A stretch of 52,799 nucleotides of DNA from Treponema sp. (GTDB lineage Bacteria; Spirochaetota; Spirochaetia; Treponematales; Treponemataceae), in assembly GCA_024402475.1 (NCBI GenBank), contig JAKSTQ010000015.1, forward strand, positions 1 through 52,799. The letters run 5' to 3'. Shown piece by piece: positions 16,636 through 24,173 of the stretch. The translations under genes and the position numbers were made by a program. The notes beneath the pieces were generated by a model. That model saw only the letters and a list, made by a program, of their open reading frames with translations, did no database searches and was not told where the DNA came from. Position 1 is the first letter of the stretch; every line of letters starts with the position of its first letter.

Positions 16636-18282
16636 ATGTACGGAAACGAATTAGACGAAGCAGCTAAAATCGTTGCTGCAAAACGTGAAGAAAACCTTAA
16701 ATTTGAACATGCTCGTCTTACAGCTGACGAAAAAGACAAGATTCTTAAAGAAAACCATCCTGACCGCATCGAAAAAGAATTTGAAGAACTCAAAATCGGT
16801 CCTAACAAAGGACAGAAAGCTCCTATTCAGCTTGCACAGATGCTTCAGGCAAAACCACGCATTGAACCAGAACACATTGACCTTGCACATGTAGACTACG
16901 AAACAGACGTTCTCGTAATCGGTGGTGGTGGAGCAGGTACTTCTGCTGCAATCATGGCATCAGAAGCTGGTGCAAAAGTATTGCTTGCTACAAAACTTCG
17001 TGTAGGTGATGCTAACACAATGATGGCAGAAGGTGGTATCCAGGCTGCTGACAAACCAAATGACTCACCAGCACAGCACTACCTTGACTGTTACGGTGGC
17101 GGACACTTTGATGGAAAACCAGAACTGGTTTACACACTTACAAACAACGCTCCAAAATGTATCAAATGGCTCAACGACCTTGGTGTTGAATTTGATAAAG
17201 AAGCAGACGGTACAATGGTAACAACACACGGTGGTGGAACAAGCCGCAAACGTATGCACGCTTGTAAAGACTACTCTGGTGCTGAAATCATGCGTACACT
17301 CCGCGATGAAGCTTTCAACCGCGCAAATGATATTACAATTGTAGATTTCACAGCTGCAATTGAATTGATTAAAAACGACAAAGGTGAAGCTTGTGGTGCA
17401 GTTTTAATGAACGTTGAAACTGGAGAACTCCGCATTGCAAAAGCTAAAGTTGTAATTATTGCAACTGGTGGTGCTGGACGTATGCACTATCAGGGATTCC
17501 CTACATCTAACCACTACGGTGCAACAGCTGACGGTCTTGTTATGGCTTACCGCGCAGGTGCAAAACTTTTGTACCAGGATTCTCTCCAGTATCACCCTAC
17601 AGGAGCTGCTTATCCTTCACAGATTCTTGGTAAACTTGTAACAGAAAAAGTTCGCTCACTTGGTGCTAAACTTATCAACAAAGACGGTGAAGTTTACATT
17701 CACCCACTCGAAACACGCGACGTAAACGCTTCTGGTATCATTAAAGAAGTTCGCAACGGACGCGGTGTTAAGAACGATGTACAGGATGCTGTATGGCTTG
17801 ATACTCCAATGATCGAAATGATTCACGGAGAAGGAACAATCCTTAAATCAATCCCTGCTATGTACAAAATGTTCATCAAATACGGTATTGATATCCGCAA
17901 GGAACCAATCCTTGTTTACCCAACACTCCACTACCAGAATGGTGGTGTTGAAATTGACAAAACATGTCATACAAACGTTGGAAACCTCCTGGTAGCTGGT
18001 GAAGCTTCTGGTGGTGTTCACGGAACAAACCGCCTTATGGGTAACTCACTTCTTGACGTTGTAGTATTCGGACGCGAAGCTGGTATTGAAGCCGGAAAAA
18101 TGTTCTCTAAGATTACAATGGCAGAAACTTCAAAAATGAATCTTGATCATGTTACAGCATTCGAAAAAGAACGCGATGCAGCAGGAATCAAGGGTGATGT
18201 TGTTTCTCCAAAAGTACTTCCTGGATACACACACGGAAATCCTGAATTTGAAAAATCACCATTCCCTGGTGCTTCTAAATAA
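16636..18282 (+). CDS. Fumarate reductase / succinate dehydrogenase-type flavoprotein, soluble variant
   Basis: 548 residues. FAD-binding GGGGAG is at about 97-102. The catalytic set of the family is present: HPTG (H320, T322), E337 and R340 in TEKVRS, H432, and R466 in GTNRLMGNSLL, so fumarate binding and reduction are expected. The residue that carries covalent FAD in membrane-bound FrdA (His in an S-H-T motif) is Asn127 here (ANTMMAEGG), so FAD should be non-covalent. There is an N-terminal helical, charged extension of ~88 residues, and the usual C-terminal capping domain is missing: the chain stops ~65 residues after the FAD-domain end. AGGAG precedes the ATG. L-aspartate oxidase was considered, but no nadA/nadC neighbours are present and the operon favours fumarate reductase. 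Confidence 0.88.
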   Translation: MYGNELDEAAKIVAAKREENLKFEHARLTADEKDKILKENHPDRIEKEFEELKIGPNKGQKAPIQLAQMLQAKPRIEPEHIDLAHVDYETDVLVIGGGGAGTSAAIMASEAGAKVLLATKLRVGDANTMMAEGGIQAADKPNDSPAQHYLDCYGGGHFDGKPELVYTLTNNAPKCIKWLNDLGVEFDKEADGTMVTTHGGGTSRKRMHACKDYSGAEIMRTLRDEAFNRANDITIVDFTAAIELIKNDKGEACGAVLMNVETGELRIAKAKVVIIATGGAGRMHYQGFPTSNHYGATADGLVMAYRAGAKLLYQDSLQYHPTGAAYPSQILGKLVTEKVRSLGAKLINKDGEVYIHPLETRDVNASGIIKEVRNGRGVKNDVQDAVWLDTPMIEMIHGEGTILKSIPAMYKMFIKYGIDIRKEPILVYPTLHYQNGGVEIDKTCHTNVGNLLVAGEASGGVHGTNRLMGNSLLDVVVFGREAGIEAGKMFSKITMAETSKMNLDHVTAFEKERDAAGIKGDVVSPKVLPGYTHGNPEFEKSPFPGASK

Positions 18283-18307
18283 TCAGGAATAAATAAGAAT
18301 TAATGAA

Positions 18308-18345
18308 ACAGCCTTCTGTTGTAATGCAGAAGGCTGTTTTGTTTT
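18308..18345 (+). terminator. Rho-independent terminator of the fermentation operon
   Basis: ACAGCCTTCTG / CAGAAGGCTGT is a perfect 11-bp stem with an 8-nt loop, followed by TTTGTTTTT. It closes the operon that begins at 6901 and sits before the convergent GH13 gene. Confidence 0.92.
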
Positions 18346-18356
18346 TAAAGCAATTT

Positions 18357-19727
18357 TTAGTTTTTAACCAGAATGCTTCCCCAGAATTCGTAAAGCTTAA
18401 GTTTAAGACTTTTCCCGTCAAGCTTGTATTCGCTGTTATTTAATTTATCAGTAAAGCTGCCGGAAATTCCTTCAAGAGGAACTGTAATTTCTACAGGACT
18501 ATCGCTTAAGTTGAATGCAACGATTGCTGTTGAAAACTGGTCTTTTCGTAAAAATACAAACTGCTGGTTTGAAACATAAAGCTGTCTGTAACTTCCGTAT
18601 CGGAGTGCTCCTGTTTCTTTTCTTATTCGAGCGAATTTTGTGATTGCAGAATTCAGTTGTGCTGCATGTGGATTTGATTTAAAAGTTTCAAGGTTTCCTG
18701 CTGGCCTTACATTTTCGTCACGATAATTTTCTTTTTTGCCTTCGATTCCAAATTCACTTCCATAATAAATACACGGAAATCCTGGCATTGTAAAAAGCAT
18801 CAGGTAGAGCAGGTAGAGATAGCGGCTGTCTTTTAAAGTAGAAGCAACCCTGTCTGTGTCATGGTTATCAGTAAAATTGTAAAGACAAAGATTTTTGTAA
18901 ATTCCGCAATCGCCAGACTGTCTGTTTAAGGCGTATGCAATTTCAAAATAGTTTTTGTCGTTAAGGCTTGAATACATTCCTTTGTAGCATTCATAGTTTG
19001 TGGCACTGGAAAGCATTTGGGGATTAACGATGTCAGTATAGGTTCCGTGAATCATTTCTCCAAGAAGAATGAAATCTTCTTTTTGATTGCGGCAGGTTTC
19101 TGAAATTTCTGTTAAGAACTGGCGGTTAACCATGTATGCAACATCAAAGCGGATTCCGTCAATTCCAAATTCGTTTATCCAGTAAAGAACTGCGTCTGTA
19201 AGATGTTTTTTTACCTGAGGATTTTCAAGATTGAGTTTTACAAGTTCAAGGTGACCTTCCCAGCCTTCATAATTAAATCCGTCGTTGTTACAGTTGTTGC
19301 CTGAAAAGTCAGTATAAAACCAGTTTTTGTATTGCGAATTTTCTTTGTTTTTCTGTACATCTTTAAAGGCCCAGAAATCTCTTCCTACATGATTAAAAAC
19401 GCCGTCAACAATAACTTTAATTCCACGTGAGTGAAACCGTTCAACAAGATTTTTAAAATCTGCATTAGAACCCAGACGACGGTCAATCCAGAAAAAGTCT
19501 GCAGTATCATAACCGTGATAGGTTGATTCAAAAAGAGGACCGATGTAGACCGCGTTTATTCCAAGCTGGCAAAGATGTTCCATCCAGGAATCGTCGATCA
19601 TTGCAAGACGATTGACAGGTCTTGGTTCTGGAATATAGGCGTGGTTTCCGGGATTGCTGTTATGATAAAGTGCGCCGCAAAATCCCAGCGGATAGATCTG
19701 GTATAAAAAAAGTTCGTTCAAGTACAT
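18357..19727 (-). CDS. GH13 (alpha-amylase family) glycoside hydrolase, cytoplasmic
   Basis: 456 residues with the four GH13 conserved regions: DGVFNHVG, GIRFDVA (catalytic nucleophile Asp), LGEM (acid/base Glu) and NFTDNHDT (stabilising Asp). There is no signal peptide, so it acts in the cytoplasm, probably on maltodextrins (cyclomaltodextrinase/neopullulanase-like). The exact substrate cannot be told. The C-terminal ~80 residues form the usual beta domain. An excellent AGGAGG lies 5 nt before the ATG. It follows the TetR-family gene by 64 nt on the same strand and may be co-transcribed with it and therefore under its control. Confidence 0.9.
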   Translation of the reverse strand: MYLNELFLYQIYPLGFCGALYHNSNPGNHAYIPEPRPVNRLAMIDDSWMEHLCQLGINAVYIGPLFESTYHGYDTADFFWIDRRLGSNADFKNLVERFHSRGIKVIVDGVFNHVGRDFWAFKDVQKNKENSQYKNWFYTDFSGNNCNNDGFNYEGWEGHLELVKLNLENPQVKKHLTDAVLYWINEFGIDGIRFDVAYMVNRQFLTEISETCRNQKEDFILLGEMIHGTYTDIVNPQMLSSATNYECYKGMYSSLNDKNYFEIAYALNRQSGDCGIYKNLCLYNFTDNHDTDRVASTLKDSRYLYLLYLMLFTMPGFPCIYYGSEFGIEGKKENYRDENVRPAGNLETFKSNPHAAQLNSAITKFARIRKETGALRYGSYRQLYVSNQQFVFLRKDQFSTAIVAFNLSDSPVEITVPLEGISGSFTDKLNNSEYKLDGKSLKLKLYEFWGSILVKN

Positions 19728-19791
19728 TGTGCCTCCTCTGTAAAATCAGGATATACATTCTGCAGTAAATATTTGTTCTAAAACTTAATAA

Positions 19792-20388
19792 TTATGCGTA
19801 AATACCATGCATGAACTGATGAATAAGGTTGTGTTCAAGTTTTGCATCAAGTTTAAGTTCGCTTCTAAGCCAGAGATTTACGACAGTTGCCAGCTGTGAA
19901 ATAAAAAGCAGGCTTAAAAGTTTGTGTTTGCCTTTTACGTTGCCGTGAGCCTGACCGATTTCGATAAAGGTTTTTTCCATAATTGAATTAAGTTCCGTGA
20001 TGTAATTTCTTGAAAGTTTATAAGTCGTTGAATCAGGCGGTGAAATTAAAATTCCCGAAAACAGAAAAGCAAAATTCTTATTCTGAGAAAGACTGTTAAA
20101 AGCTGTATGAAGAATTCTTTTTAAAAGAGGATATACATCGTTTTCGTAATTATCCTGGTCAGGAATATAAACTGCGGCTTTTTTTATTTCCTGATTGAAA
20201 GGCATAAAATACTGTTCAAGGATTGCAGTGAATAATCCTTCTTTACTTTCAAAGAAATAGTAAAGGGTAGGTTTTGTAATTCCTGCTTTGGCTGTAATTT
20301 CTGAAATTCCTGCAGCGTCAAAGCCCCGCTGTGCAAAAAGTTCAAGTGAAGAATTAATTATGGTATCTTTGCTGTTCTGTTTTTCCAT
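19792..20388 (-). CDS. TetR-family transcriptional repressor
   Basis: 198 residues from the preferred start. The N-terminal helix-turn-helix fits TetR: SLELFAQRGFDAAGISEITAKAG followed by KPTLYYFFESKEGLF. The C-terminal ligand domain is not assignable. An upstream in-frame ATG at 20424 exists, but it lies inside the -35 box of the promoter, so translation should begin at 20388 (MEKQNS). The promoter carries a palindrome in its spacer, indicating autorepression. The next gene on the strand encodes the GH13 enzyme. A diverging AAE-family transporter gene starts at 20511 and could also be a target. Confidence 0.9.
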   Translation of the reverse strand: MEKQNSKDTIINSSLELFAQRGFDAAGISEITAKAGITKPTLYYFFESKEGLFTAILEQYFMPFNQEIKKAAVYIPDQDNYENDVYPLLKRILHTAFNSLSQNKNFAFLFSGILISPPDSTTYKLSRNYITELNSIMEKTFIEIGQAHGNVKGKHKLLSLLFISQLATVVNLWLRSELKLDAKLEHNLIHQFMHGIYA

Positions 20389-20395
20389 AGAGTTA

Positions 20396-20424
20396 TATAT
20401 ATACCGTTCGGTATATAATGTCAA
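20396..20424 (-). promoter_or_regulatory. Autoregulated tetR promoter with operator in the spacer
   Basis: On the minus strand, TTGACA (20424-20419), a 17-nt spacer and TATATA (20401-20396) form a near-consensus promoter. A 20-nt palindrome, TATATACCGTTCGGTATATA (20398-20417), fills the spacer and overlaps the -10, the classic position for a TetR-type operator. No second copy was noticed near the flanking genes. Confidence 0.85.
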
Positions 20425-20473
20425 GCTATTGTGAATTTTTTGACAAAGTATTAAAATAGAATTTCAAGTTATT

Positions 20474-20481
20474 GCTATAAC
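20474..20481 (+). promoter_or_regulatory. Possible extended -10 promoter of the AAE-family transporter gene
   Basis: TTGCTATAAC reads as an extended -10 (TGnTATAAC), 29 nt before the ATG at 20511. No good -35 is present at 17 nt. TTGACA at 20440-20445 is too far (30 nt) to pair with it. AAGAAGG provides the ribosome site. Confidence 0.4.
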
Positions 20482-20510
20482 TAATACTTATTTAAAAGAA
20501 GGCATACAAA

Positions 20511-21725
20511 ATGGCTAACTATTTGGCAGGAGTTTGTGGTTCTGCACTCTCTCTTATTTTTGTAGTATTTGCAATCGGAGCAATCGGATATCTTTTAGGT
20601 TGTATTTCAATCAAAGGTATTTCTTTGGGAACAGCTGGCGTTCTTGTAATCGCACTTTGCTATGGCGTACTTATTCAGTACTTCCCTCAGTTCCAGATTG
20701 GAGAAAAAACAGTTACACTGTGGAGTGAAAAACTCAAAGGTAACTTTGGTATCGTTTCAAACATCGGAACTGCTTTGTTCGTAACTGCAGTTGGACTTAT
20801 TGCTGGTCCTAAGTTTTTCAGAACATTCAACAAAAGTTCTATTGCTTACCTTGTAATGGGTGTTGTAGTAATTGGAATCGGTGCCCTTACAGCAATTGTT
20901 TGTGTTAAACTTGATCCAAACCTCAGTGCAAATATGGCTGCAGGACTTTTGACTGGTGGACTTACTTCAACTCCTGGTTTCTCTGCTGCTAAAGAAGCTG
21001 TAGAAGGTCTTGCTCAGGACGAAATCAGTGCTGGTTACGGTATTGCATATCTTTACGGCGTACTTGGTGTAGTTCTTTTTGTACAGATCATTCCAAAAAT
21101 CCTTAAAATTGATATCGCAAAAGAAAGAGAAACATTTGTTGCTGCAAGTTCTGTAAAAATTCCTGAACCAAAAGGAAAGCTTGTACAGGTAGAAGAATTC
21201 GGTTTCTTCCCATTCTTCCTTGCTGTTGCATTCGGCTGTCTCATCGGTGCAATTAAAATTCCTATCGGCGGCGGTTCATACTTCTCTCTTGGTAACTCAG
21301 GCGGTACTTTGATCGGTGGTCTTATCATCGGTCACTTCCAGCACATCGGCAAACTTGACTGCCGTGTTTCAAAACAGACTTTGAACTTTATGCGCGAACT
21401 TGGTCTTGTACTCTTCCTTATCGGTGCAGGTGTTCCAGGTGGTGTAAACTTTGTAAAGAACGTTCGTGTTTCTTACTTCATTTACGGCGCTATCATGACA
21501 ACAGTTCCAATGATCGTTGGTTACATCATTGGTAAATACATTTTCAAACTTTCAATCTTCAATAACCTTGGTTCTATTACAGGCGGTATGACTTCTACTC
21601 CTGCTCTTGGAACATTGATTGCAACTGCAGGTACAGACGAAGTTTCTGCAGCTTATGCAGCAACATATCCACTGGCTCTTGTAAGTATCGTACTTGCTTC
21701 TAAGCTTATTGTTATGATTCTGTAG
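20511..21725 (+). CDS. AAE (aspartate:alanine exchanger)-type membrane transporter lacking the central TrkA-C domains
   Basis: 404 residues with about 10-11 membrane segments in two homologous halves. Each half holds the family's duplicated signature: GGLTSTPGFSAA (about residues 147-158) and GGMTSTPALGTL (about 363-374). Known members are about 550 residues with RCK/TrkA-C domains between the halves; here only ~40 hydrophilic residues are in the middle. Members include aspartate:alanine antiporters and the Corynebacterium succinate exporter SucE, so succinate or aspartate export is a reasonable guess beside a fumarate reductase operon, but substrate is not visible in the sequence. It is transcribed alone, divergent from tetR, and ends at a terminator. 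Confidence 0.82.
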   Translation: MANYLAGVCGSALSLIFVVFAIGAIGYLLGCISIKGISLGTAGVLVIALCYGVLIQYFPQFQIGEKTVTLWSEKLKGNFGIVSNIGTALFVTAVGLIAGPKFFRTFNKSSIAYLVMGVVVIGIGALTAIVCVKLDPNLSANMAAGLLTGGLTSTPGFSAAKEAVEGLAQDEISAGYGIAYLYGVLGVVLFVQIIPKILKIDIAKERETFVAASSVKIPEPKGKLVQVEEFGFFPFFLAVAFGCLIGAIKIPIGGGSYFSLGNSGGTLIGGLIIGHFQHIGKLDCRVSKQTLNFMRELGLVLFLIGAGVPGGVNFVKNVRVSYFIYGAIMTTVPMIVGYIIGKYIFKLSIFNNLGSITGGMTSTPALGTLIATAGTDEVSAAYAATYPLALVSIVLASKLIVMIL

Positions 21726-21743
21726 TAAGAATCTGATTTGAAA

Positions 21744-21776
21744 GGGCCTGTGATTTTTCGCAGGCTCTTTTTTTTT
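21744..21776 (+). terminator. Rho-independent terminator after the AAE-family transporter
   Basis: GGGCCTGTG / CGCAGGCTC forms a 9-bp stem with two G:T pairs, followed by nine T. Confidence 0.88.
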
Positions 21777-21859
21777 ACAGCCTTTTGGTTTATAATGAAA
21801 TGGTTAAGGTTAAGAAAAGTTATGTTGAAAGATATACTTGAAAATAGAGTGTAAGAGTG

Positions 21860-21880
21860 ATACTATTATAGTGATAGTAT
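21860..21880. promoter_or_regulatory. AT-rich dyad upstream of galE
   Basis: ATACTAT-tatagtg-ATAGTAT is a perfect 7-bp inverted repeat with a further TACTATTAT copy directly behind it, 35-55 nt before galE. It may overlap the galE promoter and be an operator, but no consensus is recognised. Confidence 0.35.
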
Positions 21881-21914
21881 TACTATTATGACAATGAATT
21901 TGCGGAGGTAAAAG

Positions 21915-22892
21915 ATGAACGTTTTGGTTATTGGTGGTGCAGGTTATATCGGAAGCCACGTTGTAAAAGAACTTATGAATAAAGGACACAAGGTTACAGT
22001 TTTTGATAATCTTTCAAGCGGTCTTAAACAGAATCTTTTTAAGGAAAACGGATTCATTAAAGGTGACATTTTAAATACAAAAGATCTTGATAAAGCATTT
22101 AAGAAAGGTTTTGATGCTTTTATTCATCTTGCTGCATTTAAAGCTGCAGGTGAATCAATGCTGGTTCCTGAAAAATATTCAGTTAACAACATTACAGGTA
22201 CTTTGAACATTTTGAACAGTGCAGTTCAGCATGATTGTAAATACATGGTATTTTCTTCAAGTGCTGCAACTTTTGGTGAACCACAGTATTGTCCGATTGA
22301 CGAAAATCATCCAAAGAATCCTGAAAACTATTACGGTTTTACAAAACTGGAAATCGAAGAATTTATGGCCTGGTACGATAAACTTAAAGGCCTTAAATAT
22401 GCAGCCCTTCGTTATTTTAATGCAGCTGGTTATGATCCAGAAGGCGTTCTTTATGGCCTTGAACAGAATCCTGCAAACCTTCTTCCTATCATTATGGAAG
22501 TTGCATGCGGTATGCGTCCAAAGATGAAGATTTTCGGAAACGATTATGATACACCGGATGGAACTTGTGTCCGCGACTATGTTCATGTTACAGACCTTGC
22601 TATTGCTCATGTTAAGGCACTTGAATATATCGTTAAAAATAATGAAAGCCTTACAGTAAACCTTGGTTCTGAAAAAGGAACTTCTGTAACAGAAATGGTA
22701 GAAGCAGCACGCAGAATTACAGGTAAAGAAATTCCTGCTGACTATGTTGAACGCCGTCCTGGAGATCCTGCAAAGCTTGTTGCATCTTCTAAATTTGCAG
22801 AAGAAAAACTTGGATGGAAGGCACAGTATTCTGATGTTGAAACATTGATTGGTTCTACATGGAATGCTTACCAGAAATTCAATAAGAAATAA
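21915..22892 (+). CDS. galE: UDP-glucose 4-epimerase
   Basis: 325 residues, normal length. The N-terminal Rossmann motif GAGYIGSH binds NAD+; SSSAATFG supplies the catalytic Ser and YYGFTK the Tyr/Lys pair (YxxxK) typical of extended short-chain dehydrogenases. LRYFNAAGYDP and RDYVHVTDLA are GalE hallmarks. It interconverts UDP-glucose and UDP-galactose for sugar use and surface glycans. GGAGG lies 8 nt before the ATG. The M20 peptidase gene follows after 20 nt and is likely co-transcribed, without an obvious functional link. Confidence 0.95.
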   Translation: MNVLVIGGAGYIGSHVVKELMNKGHKVTVFDNLSSGLKQNLFKENGFIKGDILNTKDLDKAFKKGFDAFIHLAAFKAAGESMLVPEKYSVNNITGTLNILNSAVQHDCKYMVFSSSAATFGEPQYCPIDENHPKNPENYYGFTKLEIEEFMAWYDKLKGLKYAALRYFNAAGYDPEGVLYGLEQNPANLLPIIMEVACGMRPKMKIFGNDYDTPDGTCVRDYVHVTDLAIAHVKALEYIVKNNESLTVNLGSEKGTSVTEMVEAARRITGKEIPADYVERRPGDPAKLVASSKFAEEKLGWKAQYSDVETLIGSTWNAYQKFNKK

Positions 22893-22912
22893 ATTCATCA
22901 GGTGACGGTAAA

Positions 22913-24136
22913 ATGGATATACAGGCATTAAAAAATAAAGTTGCTGAATACAAAGATATTGTTATTGAACTTGAAACTCTTTTGACTTCTAATCCAGCCC
23001 TTGCTCCGGAAAACGGCGGGGACGGTGAATGGGAAAAATGTCTTGCCCTTGAAGCATGGTTAAAGAATAAAGGCTTTGATAACATTGAATTTTTTAATGC
23101 CCCAGATGAACGTGTTTCCCGCAAAAACCGTCCCAATATGTGTCTTACTGTTCCTGGAGAAAGTGACGATTACAATATCTGGATTATGAGCCATCTTGAT
23201 GTAGTTCCTGCAGGGGATCTGTCTTTGTGGCATTCTGATCCGTGGAAAGCACGTGTAGACGGTGATAAGATTTATGGTCGTGGAACAGAAGATGACCAGC
23301 AGGGACTTGTTGCAGGAATTCTTGCGGTCCTTGCATATAAAGAACTTGGATTAAAACCTGCACATACAATTAAACTGATGTTCTGTGCAGATGAAGAAGT
23401 TGGAAGCACTTACGGCATTCAGTATCTTTGTAAGCTTCCAGGGCTTTTCAAAAAAGAAGATCTGTTTATCATTCCTGATGGCGGAGATAAACTTGGACAG
23501 ACAATTGAAATTGCAGAAAAAAATATTGCATGGGTTGAATTTACTTTAACAGGTAAACAGTGCCACGGTTCAAGACCCGATGAAGGCTGTAACGCCTGTC
23601 TTGCCGGAAGTGACCTTGCACTGACTTTGCATAATGAACTGACTGCAAAATTCAATCAGCGTGATACTATGTTCGAACCTGCCTGTTCAACTTTTGAACC
23701 AACAATGCGTAAAGCCAATGTTGACGGAGTGAATATTATTCCTGGCAGTGATGTTTTCTGTATGGACATGAGGGTTCTTCCTTCAATTAATATGGATGAT
23801 GTAACTGCGACAATCGAACAGATCTGTAATTCCATTAAACAAAAATATGGTGTCGCAATTGAACATAAATTCCTTCAGTTTGCTCATTCACCTGCAACAG
23901 ATAAAAATGCCCCTGTTGTAGAAAAACTTAAAGCCGCTCTTAAAACTGCACATTCAATTGATGCACAGCTTATTGGTATTGGCGGCGGAACTGTAGCTGC
24001 TGAATTGCGCAATCTTGGTTTTTCATGTGTAGTATGGGGAACTCTTGATGAATGCTGTCACATGCCTGATGAATATGCGCTTATAAGCAATATCATTAAA
24101 GACGGCCAGACACTTGCAGTTCTTGCTGCGCTGTAG
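22913..24136 (+). CDS. M20-family metallopeptidase (dipeptidase/deacylase-like)
   Basis: 407 residues. Di-zinc motifs of the M20 family are in order: SHLDVVPAGD (His ligand and Asp), GRGTEDDQQG (bridging Asp), ADEEVGS (catalytic Glu and Glu ligand) and a late His near CHMPDEY. The lid/dimerisation domain lies between. This clan hydrolyses dipeptides or N-acyl amino acids, and substrate cannot be read from the sequence. No signal peptide, so cytoplasmic. GGTGA precedes the ATG. It probably shares a transcript with galE. Confidence 0.88.
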   Translation: MDIQALKNKVAEYKDIVIELETLLTSNPALAPENGGDGEWEKCLALEAWLKNKGFDNIEFFNAPDERVSRKNRPNMCLTVPGESDDYNIWIMSHLDVVPAGDLSLWHSDPWKARVDGDKIYGRGTEDDQQGLVAGILAVLAYKELGLKPAHTIKLMFCADEEVGSTYGIQYLCKLPGLFKKEDLFIIPDGGDKLGQTIEIAEKNIAWVEFTLTGKQCHGSRPDEGCNACLAGSDLALTLHNELTAKFNQRDTMFEPACSTFEPTMRKANVDGVNIIPGSDVFCMDMRVLPSINMDDVTATIEQICNSIKQKYGVAIEHKFLQFAHSPATDKNAPVVEKLKAALKTAHSIDAQLIGIGGGTVAAELRNLGFSCVVWGTLDECCHMPDEYALISNIIKDGQTLAVLAAL

Positions 24137-24173
24137 CCTGCAGAACATATTTGTATTATAATTTAATATAAAT

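Noticed and set aside
16636..18282. L-aspartate oxidase (NadB)
   Set aside because: The non-covalent FAD motif is similar, but no nadA or nadC is nearby and an Fe-S partner subunit is directly upstream.
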